Shown: positions 19,796 to 29,767, numbered from the stretch's first letter. The stretch: DNA of 64,000 bases from Aquimarina muelleri DSM 19832 (GCF_000430665.1 NZ_AUML01000018.1:47814-111813), one strand, 5' to 3'. A program made the numbers and translations. The notes: a model not told the origin generated them from the sequence alone.

Positions 19796-20674
19796 ATGGC
19801 AGCTAACAATTTAACATATCAGTTTAAAACAGCTAATATTATTATTAAGCTTATTGCAATTAATACTATAGTGTTTTTGTTTGCTAATCTTGGTTCTTGG
19901 ATTTTTCAAACCCAACCAGATGTATTGATGCGATGGTTTGTACTTCCTACAGAGCTCAATTCTTTAATTCTCCAAGTTTGGGGGATATTAACCTATAGTT
20001 TTTTGCATTTTAGTTTTTGGCATATTTTCTGGAATATGTTAATGCTGTATTGGTTTGGGCAATTTGTTTTAAATCTATTTACAGAAAAAAGGTTTCTTAC
20101 TATTTACTTGTTAGGAGCTGTTTGCGGTGGTTTATTATTTGTATTAGCATATAATTTGTTTCCTGTTTTAAGTGGGCAACTAGGTTATTTAATAGGTGCT
20201 TCGGCAGCAGTCTTGTCAATTGTTATTTTTATCGCGACTTATACGCCGAATACTGAAGTTAGAGTGTTTATGTTTACGGTAAAATTATGGCAAATAGGAG
20301 TGTTTATGGTGCTTGTAGATTTGATTCAAATTCCTAATTCAGGAAATGCAGGAGGATTAATTGCGCATATTGGGGGAGCACTATTTGGATATATGTATGC
20401 TATGCAGCTTAAAAAAGGGAATGATATTGGGTCTTGGTTCGAGAAATTAATGGATGGAGCATTAAAGTTGTTTAAACCTAAAAAGAAAAGCCCTTTAAAG
20501 ACAGTACACAGATCTAAAAAAAATAAATCTAGTATAAAAACTACAGCCTCCTCTTCTGTAAAAACACCAAATCAAAAACAAATAGATGCTATCTTGGATA
20601 AAATTAGTAAAAGTGGATATGATAGCTTAAACAAAGAAGAGAAAGATTTTTTATTTAAAGCAGGGAAAGAATAA
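19796..20674 (+). CDS. Second rhomboid-family protein with basic C-terminal tail
   Basis: 292 residues. The rhomboid core has SFLHFSFWHIFWNMLMLYWFG, a GASAAVLSIV segment holding the nucleophilic Ser (Ala replaces the usual Gly after GAS), and GGLIAHIGGALFGY with the catalytic His. After the last span comes a soluble lysine-rich tail (about 205-260) and a short helical end domain (DAILDKISKSGYDSLNKEEK) seen in many flavobacterial rhomboids. Tandem with the preceding rhomboid, possibly for joint or heteromeric action. Confidence 0.88.
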   Translation: MAANNLTYQFKTANIIIKLIAINTIVFLFANLGSWIFQTQPDVLMRWFVLPTELNSLILQVWGILTYSFLHFSFWHIFWNMLMLYWFGQFVLNLFTEKRFLTIYLLGAVCGGLLFVLAYNLFPVLSGQLGYLIGASAAVLSIVIFIATYTPNTEVRVFMFTVKLWQIGVFMVLVDLIQIPNSGNAGGLIAHIGGALFGYMYAMQLKKGNDIGSWFEKLMDGALKLFKPKKKSPLKTVHRSKKNKSSIKTTASSSVKTPNQKQIDAILDKISKSGYDSLNKEEKDFLFKAGKE

Positions 20675-20678
20675 AGGT

Positions 20679-21698
20679 ATGAGAAAAGCAATTAATAAGA
20701 TCATCTTTGTGATGAACTCTATAGCAGCTTTTGCTTTATTGCTATCTTATCTATTGCCATACGTTTCTCCAAAAATGTTTCCATTATTATCTGTGTTGAG
20801 CCTAGCAGTTCCTGTTTTGATAGTTGTTAATGTACTGTTTTTATTATATTGGATTGTTCTTTTAAGTAAAAGGAGTATGCTTTCCCTTATTGTTTTGGCT
20901 CTAGGTATTTCTCATGTTTCTTCGCTGTATAAATTAAGAGGAAAGTCAATGGATACAGGAGAAACTGGTATCTCGATAATGAGTTATAATGTGCATAGTT
21001 TTAATCGTTTTAATTGGATAGACTCTAAGACTATTCCTCAAGATATTTCGAATTTGATAAAAATTCAGAACCCTGATATCTTTTGTGTGCAAGAATTTTA
21101 TAATAATCCAGACATTGATTTTAAGCAATATCCTTATAAATATGATTATTTTAATCATAATAGCAAGGAGTTAGCATTGGTTATATTTTCAAAATATCCC
21201 TTTATGAAAAAAGGCTCCCTGAATTTTGAAAAAACAGCTAATAATGTAATTTTTGCAGACATAGTAATGCCCAGAGATACAGTGAGAGTATATAATATTC
21301 ATTTGCAGTCTCATCGGATTAGTTCTAAAACAAATGATCTAGCTAAAGAAGATTCTCAAAAATTACTAAAAAGAATTCAGGTGTCTTTTAAACAACAACA
21401 ACAACAGTCAGAACAGCTTATTTCGCATATGCGATCATCTCCATATAAAAATATAGTAATGGGAGATTTTAATAATACAGCATATTCTTATGTGTATGAT
21501 AAAATAAAGTCAGAGAATCTCCAAGATACTTTTAAAAAAGAAGGAAAAGGGTTTGGTAAAACTTTTAAATTTGAATTGTTTCCTGCACGTATTGATTTTA
21601 TTTTAGTGCCAAAAGAATTTGAGGTTCTTAGTTTTAAAAGTTTTGACTTGGAATTTTCTGATCATTATCCAATATATTCTAAAGTAAAAATCCCATAG
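20679..21698 (+). CDS. Membrane-anchored endonuclease/exonuclease/phosphatase-family hydrolase
   Basis: 339 residues with three N-terminal membrane spans (about 8-85) followed by an EEP catalytic domain: ISIMSYNVHSFNRF, DIFCVQEFY (metal-binding Glu), MGDFNNTAYS and the terminal SDHYPIYSKV. The domain is predicted outside the cytoplasm or at the membrane face, which suits a lipid phosphodiesterase or a nuclease; specificity is not readable. Last gene of the rightward run, 4 nt after the rhomboid. Confidence 0.88.
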   Translation: MRKAINKIIFVMNSIAAFALLLSYLLPYVSPKMFPLLSVLSLAVPVLIVVNVLFLLYWIVLLSKRSMLSLIVLALGISHVSSLYKLRGKSMDTGETGISIMSYNVHSFNRFNWIDSKTIPQDISNLIKIQNPDIFCVQEFYNNPDIDFKQYPYKYDYFNHNSKELALVIFSKYPFMKKGSLNFEKTANNVIFADIVMPRDTVRVYNIHLQSHRISSKTNDLAKEDSQKLLKRIQVSFKQQQQQSEQLISHMRSSPYKNIVMGDFNNTAYSYVYDKIKSENLQDTFKKEGKGFGKTFKFELFPARIDFILVPKEFEVLSFKSFDLEFSDHYPIYSKVKIP

Positions 21699-21801
21699 TT
21701 TGGATAAGTAAAATAACTTATTTTGCTTGTGTAAAAACACGAATAAAAAGTTTAATTCTATAATATGGAACTAATTTATTTGTATTGAATGTCTTTTATT
21801 A

Positions 21802-22569
21802 CTACCCCTCTATGTTAGTAGTTTTATTTGCCATCTTTTTTTCCCAGTCCTGGGAGAAGGTTGCATGTTTGTTTTTTACCATTAGTCTCATTTTTTCTTT
21901 TATAACTTGCTGTATTGATAAAGGCAGCTCATAAAACCTTTTATTAATATTAGTTAACCTTCCACCATAATTACTATTCTGGTGTCTAATAGTTATTCTT
22001 TTACGGTTATGATATATCATGATCTTTACCCTACCATCAGTATACATTTCTTGACCAGTAGTTCCGTAGACTAATATAAGATCAGTCATGCCATCGTTGT
22101 CTATATCTGCTAATTCTGAGTATTTATTCCAAAACGATATAGATGTCTCCCATTCTTTATCTATAAAATCGCTAATAGTGGATCTTTTTTTAAAAATATT
22201 ATTGGCGTAATTTAGATTAAATGCTTGTATTTTGTCATAAATAGTATCATTTTTTTTATCGATTAAAGTGTGCTCTGTTAATAGCAGATAATGCTCTCCT
22301 GACTTATCTTTATATAAATATGCCTGAGAAATAGGATATGTAATGCCAAGTTTATTTTTTGTTTTTTTACTGAAAGCCGATATGGTTTCTTTATCAGAAA
22401 GTTTGTGTGTGAATTTAGAATCAAAAGAAATAGTATCTTGCTTTTTTAACACTATTTCAAAGGCTAAATCTTGTTTTATTATTTTTTTATCAGAATTTTT
22501 TTTGAGGTCTTTTGATTGTTTTTGACAAGAAAGTAAAGAAAGTACGATAAAAAATAGAAGTTTATTCAT
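21802..22569 (-). CDS. Lipoprotein with a VCBS/EF-hand-like calcium motif
   Basis: The ATG at 22569 gives MNKLLFFIVLSLLSC, a clear lipoprotein signal (Cys15); an upstream ATG at 22608 would spoil it. The mature protein (about 240 residues) has one DIDNDGMTDLILVYG motif, typical of FG-GAP/VCBS calcium-binding repeats, near its centre. The rest is lysine-rich beta-prone sequence without a recognised domain. It is likely an envelope protein of unknown role. Confidence 0.7.
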   Translation of the reverse strand: MNKLLFFIVLSLLSCQKQSKDLKKNSDKKIIKQDLAFEIVLKKQDTISFDSKFTHKLSDKETISAFSKKTKNKLGITYPISQAYLYKDKSGEHYLLLTEHTLIDKKNDTIYDKIQAFNLNYANNIFKKRSTISDFIDKEWETSISFWNKYSELADIDNDGMTDLILVYGTTGQEMYTDGRVKIMIYHNRKRITIRHQNSNYGGRLTNINKRFYELPLSIQQVIKEKMRLMVKNKHATFSQDWEKKMANKTTNIEG

Positions 22570-22662
22570 AAGTAAAAGTGTAAGGCTAAAAAACGAGCTA
22601 ATTAGCACTAGTTTAGTAATAAATGTAAGGAATATTTAATAAGTTAATAAATATAATCACAT

Positions 22663-22971
22663 TTACATCATCCAACAATCTAGTAAATCTGTAAAAATAT
22701 GCCATAATAATGCTAGGCCAGCAATTCGTGTTTTAGTAAAAAATAACATAAAGCTATATATTGAAATCGCATAATAGCTATGTAAAATATGAAACCCTAC
22801 ACTACATCTATTAGGATCAAAAATTGGATTGGCGAAGATATGATCCAGATCTATTAGCATAGCAGAAATGAAAAATAGATATATTTTTTTCCATTGTTTT
22901 GGAAAAAATAATAAAGCTATTAATAAAGGGACTATAAAATGAAATCCATAATGTAAGATTGGTCTAATCAT
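22663..22971 (-). CDS. Small membrane protein, DUF6122-like
   Basis: 102 residues with three to four hydrophobic spans and conserved polar residues (HYGFHF, LIDLDHIFANPIFDPNRCSVGFHILHS, WHIFTDLLDCWMM). The His/Asp residues within the membrane segments recall metal-dependent membrane hydrolases (YdjM-like), but that is only a resemblance. The start overlaps the wbqC-like stop by 1 nt, so translation is probably coupled. Confidence 0.7.
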   Translation of the reverse strand: MIRPILHYGFHFIVPLLIALLFFPKQWKKIYLFFISAMLIDLDHIFANPIFDPNRCSVGFHILHSYYAISIYSFMLFFTKTRIAGLALLWHIFTDLLDCWMM

Positions 22972-23597
22972 TACAAAATAGATTGATTTTCAAGATAGGT
23001 TAAAGCATTAGGACCTTCATTAAATAATAAATCCAATATAGATAGATTAGATATAAATCCTTTTTTATCCTGAAATACTTGAATATAAGGATCTAAATTA
23101 TATTTTCTCTCTTTTTTAACATTTATTAGGTGTCTTGAGTCGAGTATATTTGTAGGTTTTTTATCATAAATATTAGTTTTAGAAGTAGGAGCATCTACTT
23201 GTAAACTATCCAGAACAATAGACATACATTCATAATTAAAATCCATAAGAAACTCTTTAGGTTTTTCAAATAAAGGTGCAAATTCATCTTCATAATACTC
23301 AAAAAAAGGCGAGGTTCTGTAGGCTGACTCTAAAGATTTCCAGTGTAATAATTGCCATTTAAAATCATTTTCTATACGTACATTTTTGTATAATTGTTTC
23401 TCTTTTGTTTGACTATGTTTAATAGGGATAGTTAACAAAAGTTTACCGTTGGCACCGTAGATATATGTGCGATTACGATAGCTTTGTTTTTGATAATTGT
23501 CTTCATTTTCAAAAACTATCGTATTAGATTTTACAATAGCAATATATTGCGCTATAGGACCTAAATAAGATGGATGGAGTAGAGTAGTAGTATTCAA
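22971..23597 (-). CDS. WbqC-family protein
   Basis: 208 residues with the family N-terminus LLHPSYLGPIAQYIAI and internal NRTYIYGANGKLLLTIPIKHS and ESAYRTSPFFEYYEDEF. WbqC proteins occur in surface-polysaccharide loci in some bacteria, but their reaction is not established. Here the gene is a regular downstream partner of lepB in the parAB-dapB-lepB cluster. Confidence 0.85.
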   Translation of the reverse strand: MNTTTLLHPSYLGPIAQYIAIVKSNTIVFENEDNYQKQSYRNRTYIYGANGKLLLTIPIKHSQTKEKQLYKNVRIENDFKWQLLHWKSLESAYRTSPFFEYYEDEFAPLFEKPKEFLMDFNYECMSIVLDSLQVDAPTSKTNIYDKKPTNILDSRHLINVKKERKYNLDPYIQVFQDKKGFISNLSILDLLFNEGPNALTYLENQSIL

Positions 23598-23669
23598 TTG
23601 TATTTAATTATTATATGCAGTTTAATCAAACTCAACTAAAGTAAGTTTAATTAAACTGCATTTGGATGC

Positions 23670-25247
23670 TTAAGCTCCTTTTTTTCTTTTGCGATATTGG
23701 TTATAAATAAAATATCCAGCTAAAAGAATAATAAAATATTTAAAGTAAGAAACAGGTTCTCCACTACCTCCAACTGTAGTAAACATTCGTTCCCAACGAA
23801 TTTTGTTAAAAAGCCCTTTAGCGTTCGAATCCCAACTAAACCAAACAAATACTGGTTTACCAACAATATGTGTAGCAGGGACATACCCCCAATAACGACT
23901 ATCCTCACTATTATGACGATTATCCCCCATCATCCAGTAATAATCTTGTTTAAAGGTATAGCTGTCTATAGGAGCTCCATTAAGTAATACCTGATTACCA
24001 TTAGCAGTAAGTTTATTGTCAATTCCCATTTCAGAACCTTCATATACTTCAATAATTCTGCGATAAAGAGAAAAACTCTTTAAATCCATTTTAACTGTTT
24101 TTCCAGCTTCAGGGATATATATAGGACCAAAATTATCTTTATTCCAGTTTACTTTACCATTATTAGGGAAAATATTAGATTCTTTATTTCCTTTTTCTGT
24201 AATAATTCTTTCAATAGAGGTTACATTGGGATGGTTTTTGAATTTAGCAGCATTTTCAATAGTCATTCCCTTTATAAAAAAACGTTGATTATCATAGCCA
24301 AATTCACCAGGATTGTTTGTTTTTATTTTATATCTATCATATAAGTTTTGTAGATTAAAACGATCTCCATTTGTAGTGCCAGTAAATGAGAACTGCACTT
24401 GTGCTCTATCAGGTAAATCATTTTGTTTTTTATTAATATATACATATCCATCTACAAGAGATAATGAATCCCCTGGTACTCCAACACATCTTTTTACGTA
24501 ATTAGATTTTTTATCTATTGGTTTGTATACTGAAATATTAGAAGTGTCAAAGAAAAAACGAAGAGTGTCATTTGGTAAGCTAAATACAACAATATCATTA
24601 CGTTTTATTTTTTGAAACCCAGGAAGTCTAAAATAAGGGTATTGTGGTTTGCTAGTATAGGATTTGGTATGTAATACAGGTATTGTATCATGAACCATAG
24701 GAAAAGATACTGCCGTCATAGGAGTACGAGCTCCATAATGGAACTTACTTACAAATAAAAAATCCCCCACGAGTAATGTTCTTTCTAAAGATCCTGTAGG
24801 TATTGTATAAGGTTGCATGAAATAAGTATGTACTATAGTTGCTGCAATTACAGCAAATAATATCGAACTTGTCCATTCTCCTGCAGCTGTTCGTGGTTTT
24901 AGGTCTCTATCTTTTATATGTGTTACATCTAGCATATAGTTTACATAAAATATATAAAATCCTAGAGTAACTATTACAATAATAGTATCATTCGTAGAGT
25001 TTTTGCCAAAACTCCTAATTGTTTCTACCCAAATTACGGGCAGCATGATAACATTAATTACTGGAATAAATAATAATATCACCCACCACCAAGGGCGACC
25101 TATGATTTTCATCAAAATCACTGCATTGTATACAGGGATGAGAGCTTCCCAAGCTTTTCTGTCTGCTTTTTTATATAGTTTCCAAGTTCCTAAAAAGTGA
25201 ATTACTTGTAGTATTAGGAAAAGAATAAGCCATTCTGTAAATATCAT
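23670..25247 (-). CDS. lepB: Signal peptidase I, long flavobacterial type
   Basis: 525 residues, nearly twice the E. coli enzyme. N-terminal spans (about 1-120) precede the catalytic domain: the nucleophilic Ser lies in PYTIPTGSLERTLLVGDFLF (about 145-164), the Lys in NYVKRCVGVPGDSL, and the conserved box D is MMGDNRHNSEDSRYWGYVP. A large insertion lies between. A further span lies near the C-terminus (YFIILLAGYFIY), followed by a basic tail. It cleaves Sec signal peptides at the outer face of the inner membrane. Confidence 0.94.
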   Translation of the reverse strand: MIFTEWLILFLILQVIHFLGTWKLYKKADRKAWEALIPVYNAVILMKIIGRPWWWVILLFIPVINVIMLPVIWVETIRSFGKNSTNDTIIVIVTLGFYIFYVNYMLDVTHIKDRDLKPRTAAGEWTSSILFAVIAATIVHTYFMQPYTIPTGSLERTLLVGDFLFVSKFHYGARTPMTAVSFPMVHDTIPVLHTKSYTSKPQYPYFRLPGFQKIKRNDIVVFSLPNDTLRFFFDTSNISVYKPIDKKSNYVKRCVGVPGDSLSLVDGYVYINKKQNDLPDRAQVQFSFTGTTNGDRFNLQNLYDRYKIKTNNPGEFGYDNQRFFIKGMTIENAAKFKNHPNVTSIERIITEKGNKESNIFPNNGKVNWNKDNFGPIYIPEAGKTVKMDLKSFSLYRRIIEVYEGSEMGIDNKLTANGNQVLLNGAPIDSYTFKQDYYWMMGDNRHNSEDSRYWGYVPATHIVGKPVFVWFSWDSNAKGLFNKIRWERMFTTVGGSGEPVSYFKYFIILLAGYFIYNQYRKRKKGA

Positions 25248-25299
25248 TTTTAAGTATATTTTTTAGTATAAGTACTTTTTATTTCTAAAGTGTTACATT

Positions 25300-25998
25300 T
25301 TATAGTCCTAAAACGTCTTTCATGCTAAAATTTCCTATTTTTCCTACTAACCATTCTGCAGCAACTACGGCTCCCAATGCAAAACCATCACGATTATGTG
25401 CAGTATGTTTGATTTCGATATCATCTACTAAAGAGGAGTAAGTTACGGTATGTGTTCCTGGTACTTTATTAATTCTTTTAGCATGTATAGTAATGTTGTT
25501 ATCCTTATTTTCATTAAGAATCCATGCTTGTTTTTTAGTGTTTTCGATAATTCCTTCAGCAAGAGTTATAGCTGTACCACTTGGGGCATCTAGTTTTTCG
25601 GTATGATGAATTTCTTCCATAGAGATATCATATCCTTCTAAAGGATTCATCATTTTTGCTAGTTTTTTATTTAATTCAAAAAATAGGTTGACTCCCAAAC
25701 TATAATTCGAGGCATATATAAATCCTCCTTTTTTTTCTTTACATAAAGAAATCATAGCATCATAATGTTCTAACCAACCCGTAGTTCCTGATACAACAGG
25801 TACATTTGCATTAAAACAGTTAGTGATATTATTTACTGCGGCAGATGGGATACTAAAATCGATAGCTACATCTGTATCAGATAGGTCGTATATGCTATCT
25901 TCTTTGTCTATTTTAAGTACAATAGTATGGCCTCTTTTTTTTGCAATTTTCTCTATGGTTTTACCCATTTTGCCATATCCTAGCAGTGCTATTTTCAT
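25300..25998 (-). CDS. dapB: 4-hydroxy-tetrahydrodipicolinate reductase
   Basis: 232 residues, the short form common in Bacteroidota. NAD(P)-binding ALLGYGKMGKTIEKIA at the N-terminus, SGTTGW (about 73-78), the catalytic segment EIHHTEKLDAPSGTA (about 133-147) and the C-terminal HNRDGFALGAVVAAEWL. It catalyses the second step of lysine/diaminopimelate synthesis from aspartate semialdehyde plus pyruvate. Confidence 0.95.
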   Translation of the reverse strand: MKIALLGYGKMGKTIEKIAKKRGHTIVLKIDKEDSIYDLSDTDVAIDFSIPSAAVNNITNCFNANVPVVSGTTGWLEHYDAMISLCKEKKGGFIYASNYSLGVNLFFELNKKLAKMMNPLEGYDISMEEIHHTEKLDAPSGTAITLAEGIIENTKKQAWILNENKDNNITIHAKRINKVPGTHTVTYSSLVDDIEIKHTAHNRDGFALGAVVAAEWLVGKIGNFSMKDVLGL

Positions 25999-26047
25999 GT
26001 TTTTTGGCTAATGTTTTAGTGCATTTTTTAGTAAAAACGCAACTTTT

Positions 26048-26662
26048 TTAAAAACTATAATTTAAGGATACTCCATAACTAGGAGTTGTATCAAATTGGT
26101 TAAAATTTATTTTTGGTTTAAAAGAAAGATCTTCACTTACATTATACTGTAATAAATGGGCAGTAACATTTGCATCTACAATATTTAATAAATAGATACC
26201 TACGGTAACCAAAAGAGATAATTCTTGTTCCCGACGATAACGATCTTGTAGGGATATTAACTGATCATTACTAATTCTTGGTGCTCCATTAGAACTAATA
26301 GGGGCGTAAAACTCATCGTCTGTAAAACCTGCTAATCGACGTTTATAAGCATCACGCAAGCGATTATAATTATTGTTATTTTGGACATATAGATATATTC
26401 CAGTTCCTAAAGCTGCGTATACAATAGGAATTTTCCAATACTTTTTGGTATATGCTTGTCCCAAACCAGGAAGAACTGCAGAATAAAATGCGGCTCTTGC
26501 TGGAGCTAAAGGTTCATAAGGGCGTATTTTACTCTTTTTTTCCTTTTTCTTTTTTACCGGTACTTCTTCGGTAACAACTTTTAATTCTTCATTTTCTTGA
26601 GCAAGAATATTTTGAATAGAAAGTATTACAAAAAAAATAATATAAAAGAATCTACTCTTCAC
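26048..26662 (-). CDS. DUF5683-family exported protein
   Basis: 204 residues: signal peptide (about 1-21, ending LAQE), a basic low-complexity stretch (VKKKKEKKSK), then PARAAFYSAVLPGLGQAYTKKYWKIPIVYAALGTGIYLY with two membrane-active segments, and a C-terminal portion ending SYGVSLNYSF, which looks like a beta-strand end. The gene overlaps parB by 11 nt. Conserved next to parB in Flavobacteria; role unknown. Confidence 0.85.
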   Translation of the reverse strand: MKSRFFYIIFFVILSIQNILAQENEELKVVTEEVPVKKKKEKKSKIRPYEPLAPARAAFYSAVLPGLGQAYTKKYWKIPIVYAALGTGIYLYVQNNNNYNRLRDAYKRRLAGFTDDEFYAPISSNGAPRISNDQLISLQDRYRREQELSLLVTVGIYLLNIVDANVTAHLLQYNVSEDLSFKPKINFNQFDTTPSYGVSLNYSF

Positions 26663-27563
26663 TATTTATAAGTTTCTTTAAGCGTTTAAAATCTTCTTCA
26701 GAAGAAAATGGTATAATTAATTTTCCACTTCCTTTATTAGAAATTTTCACATCAATTTTTGCGCCAAAATAGTCTGAAAATTCTTTGACTCCTTTAGAGA
26801 TGTGATGTGGTAATTGATTGCTTGCAGTTCCTTTCTTTACGTTAGGAGTTTCTGTTTTATTATTTATAGATCTAACTAAGTTTTCTGTGTCTCGAACAGA
26901 TAGGGATTTACCAATAATAGATTCATAAATATCTAATTGTTGTTGTTGATCTTCGATATTAATGAGTGCTCTACCATGTCCCATAGAAATAAAACCATCT
27001 CGCATACCTGTTTGTACAATAGGATCTAGTTTTAATAGTCTAAGATAATTAGCGATTGTGGATCTTTTTTTACCAACTCTATCGCTTAATTGCTCTTGTG
27101 TTAAGCTTATTTCATCAATTAAGCGTTGATAGGATAAAGCGATTTCTATAGGGTCTAAATCTTGTCGTTGAATATTTTCTACCAACGCCATTGTTAATGA
27201 TTCTTGATCATTAGCAATACGAATATAGGCAGGTATAGTTTTTAGTCCAACTAATTTTGAAGCTCTATAACGACGTTCTCCACTTACTAATTGATAATTA
27301 TTAAAGTCTAGTTTTCTAACAGTGATAGGCTGTATAACGCCTATCTCTTTTATAGAAGTAGCAAGTTCCCTTAAAGTTTCATCATTAAAACTAGTACGGG
27401 GTTGAAATGGATTAACATCTATACTTTCTAATTCTAACTCAATAATATTACCTACTACTTTATCTGCATTTTTATCCTCTACTGATTTTATATCATTTTC
27501 CGGATCTTTTAGCAGAGCAGATAAACCTCTACCTAATGCTTGTTTCTTCGTTGCCTTCGCCAT
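26652..27563 (-). CDS. parB: Chromosome-partitioning protein ParB
   Basis: 303 residues. The N-terminal ALGRGLSALL tag, the CTP-binding/ParB boxes NPFQPRTSFN, LVSGERRYRAS and MALVENIQRQDLDPIEIA, the central helix-turn-helix (QLSDRVGKKRSTIANYLRLL) and a C-terminal dimerisation region. Works with ParA at parS sites near the origin. No parS-like palindrome was recognised in this window. Follows parA by 11 nt. Confidence 0.95.
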   Translation of the reverse strand: MAKATKKQALGRGLSALLKDPENDIKSVEDKNADKVVGNIIELELESIDVNPFQPRTSFNDETLRELATSIKEIGVIQPITVRKLDFNNYQLVSGERRYRASKLVGLKTIPAYIRIANDQESLTMALVENIQRQDLDPIEIALSYQRLIDEISLTQEQLSDRVGKKRSTIANYLRLLKLDPIVQTGMRDGFISMGHGRALINIEDQQQQLDIYESIIGKSLSVRDTENLVRSINNKTETPNVKKGTASNQLPHHISKGVKEFSDYFGAKIDVKISNKGSGKLIIPFSSEEDFKRLKKLINSEE

Positions 27564-27574
27564 GAACCCTTAAC

Positions 27575-28339
27575 TTAACTGTTTTTTTTAATAATTTCGT
27601 GCGCCAAACTTAAATAATTACTTGCTCCTTTACTAGAAGCATCATAATTAATAATACTTTCTCCGTAACTTGGAGCTTCACTTAAACGAGTATTTCTTTG
27701 AATGATTGTTTTAAAAACCATTTCGCTAAAATGTTTTTGCACCTCTTCTACTACCTGATTGGATAGCCTTAATCTAGAATCATACATAGTAAGTAATAAT
27801 CCTTCTATATCAAGATTAGAATTGTGAATTTTTTGTACACTTTTTATCGTGTTCAGAAGTTTCCCTAACCCTTCTAAAGCAAAATATTCGCATTGTATAG
27901 GGATAATTACTGAATCTGCAGAGGTTAACGCATTTAGCGTAAGCAAGCCAAGTGAGGGAGCACAATCTATAAGAATATAATCATATTGAGATTTTAATCC
28001 TTCAATAGCTTTCTTTAACATATATTCTCGTTGCTCTTTATCAACAAGTTCAATTTCAATAGCAACCAAGTCGATATGTGCGGGAATTATATGCACATTT
28101 GGAGCACTGGTTTCTAAAATGGCCTCTTCTGGCTTTATAGTATGTTCAAGAATCTGGTATGTTCCTTTTTCAATGCTTTCTACATCTAATCCAAGCCCAG
28201 AGGTTGCATTAGCCTGTGGATCGGCATCGATAAGTAGTACTTTTTTCTCTAAAACACCTAGAGAAGCTGCTAAATTAACAGAGGTAGTAGTTTTACCTAC
28301 ACCACCTTTTTGATTTGCAATTGCTATAATTTTACCCAT
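27575..28339 (-). CDS. parA: Chromosome-partitioning ATPase ParA (Soj)
   Basis: 254 residues. The deviant Walker A KGGVGKTTTSVNLAASLG (about 11-28), VLLIDADPQANAT (about 34-46) and YILIDCAPSLGLLTLNAL (about 120-137) are diagnostic. No N-terminal DNA-binding extension, as in chromosomal Soj proteins. First gene of the leftward operon parA-parB-DUF5683-dapB-lepB-wbqC-DUF6122, linking chromosome segregation with envelope biogenesis genes. Confidence 0.96.
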   Translation of the reverse strand: MGKIIAIANQKGGVGKTTTSVNLAASLGVLEKKVLLIDADPQANATSGLGLDVESIEKGTYQILEHTIKPEEAILETSAPNVHIIPAHIDLVAIEIELVDKEQREYMLKKAIEGLKSQYDYILIDCAPSLGLLTLNALTSADSVIIPIQCEYFALEGLGKLLNTIKSVQKIHNSNLDIEGLLLTMYDSRLRLSNQVVEEVQKHFSEMVFKTIIQRNTRLSEAPSYGESIINYDASSKGASNYLSLAHEIIKKNS

Positions 28340-28760
28340 GTGGGGAGATTTGGATTAACAGCGATAAAAATACGATTTATTATATATTATAAAAATGAAA
28401 AATGTTAACACTATTCACAAAAAAGACTATCTGCCTGTATGGATGGTCTTACGTGCCTTTATAATTGTTGATAAATTTTTTTTAGACATAGGTATAGTTT
28501 TGTATAAAAACTAAAGTTATACTCTAATTTTAAGATCTATTTTTGCGGTTCTGAAAAGGTTAATCCATATTTGATAATCCCTAAAACATCCTATTTTATT
28601 TATTATTTTTGTGTAGTAATTTGATATAGAGTATTTTACTGAATAATAAGAGTGTTGTTTTATAATTCATTAGTTATTTTAGTATTTAGTGTATATGTTT
28701 AGAAAAGATAAAATGTTAACTTAATATCGTAAGTTTTGTATGTGCTTAGAAATTAAAATA
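28340..28760. other. Intergenic region upstream of parA
   Basis: About 420 nt of AT-rich sequence. AAGACTATC and GATGGTCTT (about 28424-28451) can form a 9-bp stem including one G-U pair, without a T run. No parS palindrome and no convincing -33/-7 pair was found; TATTTTTA on the minus strand near 28370 is the closest -7 candidate. Confidence 0.4.
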
Positions 28761-28800
28761 TATAAAAAAATCATCCAGATATCTGGATGATTTTTTTATA
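28761..28800. terminator. Terminator after the SDR gene (perfect 40-bp palindrome)
   Basis: The 20 bases at 28761-28780 are the exact reverse complement of 28781-28800. The G+C core is TCATCCAGAT/ATCTGGATGA and both arms end in a run of seven A or T. It lies 17 nt downstream of the SDR stop codon on the minus strand and can act in both directions. Confidence 0.88.
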
Positions 28801-28817
28801 ATAGGAATCGAAATTTG

Positions 28818-29699
28818 TTATTTATTTTTTTTAGCTCTAATCATAGCTTCTAATTGATCCCACATTGCTTCAGGAATTTGCTCCAAAAGATTAAATTGTC
28901 CAGCACCTTTTAGCCATTCACCACCATCTAAAGTTACTACTTCTCCATTAACATAAGCAGAAAAATCTGATACTAAATAAGCGGCAAGATTAGCTAACTC
29001 TTGATGGTCTCCCACTCGTGCTAAAGGAACTTGCTTTGCCATATCAATCTTGTCTTTTAAATCTCCTGGCAATAAACGATCCCATGCTCCTTTTGTAGGG
29101 AATGGCCCTGGAGCTATTGCGTTAAAACGCATTCCGTACTTAGCCCATTCTACAGCTAAGGATCTTGTCATTGCTAAAACTCCTGCTTTTGCACTGGCAC
29201 TTGGTACTACATAAGCAGATCCTGTCCATGCATAGGTAGTTACGATATTTAAAACTACTGTATTTTTATATTTACTATCAATCCAATGCTTACCAAAAGC
29301 TAATGTACAGTTTTTGGTACCTTTAAGTACAATGTCTATTATTATGTCAAATGCACGATGGGATAAGCGCTCTGTAGGAGATATAAAATTTCCTGCGGCA
29401 TTATTTAATAATACATCTACCGATCCGAAGGTTTCTAAAACCTTGTCTCTCATTGCTTCTACCTGATCATATTCTCTTACATCACATTGTACCGGTAAAC
29501 AAGTTCCTCCTGTTTCAGATTCAAGTTCTTTTGCGGTGTTTTGTAGTTTTTCCAGATCTCTAGAAGTAATAGCTACATTAGCTCCCAGTTCTAAGAAATA
29601 TCTGGTCATAGATTTTCCTAGCCCGCTACCGCCACCGGTAACCACTATGTTTTTTCCTTTTAGTGCTCCATCACGAAGCATTTTGTCTGTATAACTCAT
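28818..29699 (-). CDS. SDR-family oxidoreductase, 2,4-dienoyl-CoA reductase-like
   Basis: 293 residues. NAD(P)-binding VVTGGGSGLGKSMTRYF (about 20-36), NNAAGNF (about 98-104) and the active-site region TYAWTGSAYVVPSASAKAGV (about 160-179), where Ser, Tyr and Lys follow the DECR/PECR spacing rather than the classical YxxxK. The C-terminal GEVVTLDGGEWL is also typical. It probably reduces enoyl- or dienoyl-CoA intermediates in fatty-acid breakdown, which fits its position after the methylmalonyl-CoA mutase gene. Confidence 0.88.
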   Translation of the reverse strand: MSYTDKMLRDGALKGKNIVVTGGGSGLGKSMTRYFLELGANVAITSRDLEKLQNTAKELESETGGTCLPVQCDVREYDQVEAMRDKVLETFGSVDVLLNNAAGNFISPTERLSHRAFDIIIDIVLKGTKNCTLAFGKHWIDSKYKNTVVLNIVTTYAWTGSAYVVPSASAKAGVLAMTRSLAVEWAKYGMRFNAIAPGPFPTKGAWDRLLPGDLKDKIDMAKQVPLARVGDHQELANLAAYLVSDFSAYVNGEVVTLDGGEWLKGAGQFNLLEQIPEAMWDQLEAMIRAKKNK

Positions 29700-29767
29700 A
29701 AGTATATTATAAAATGATGTTTTGCTAAGGTACTAAAAAAACTATGCATGCATAGTTTTTTTAGTAC

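Noticed and set aside
28340..28760. parS site near parAB
   Set aside because: No palindrome of the TGTTnCACGTGnAACA type was seen in the region or within the genes.
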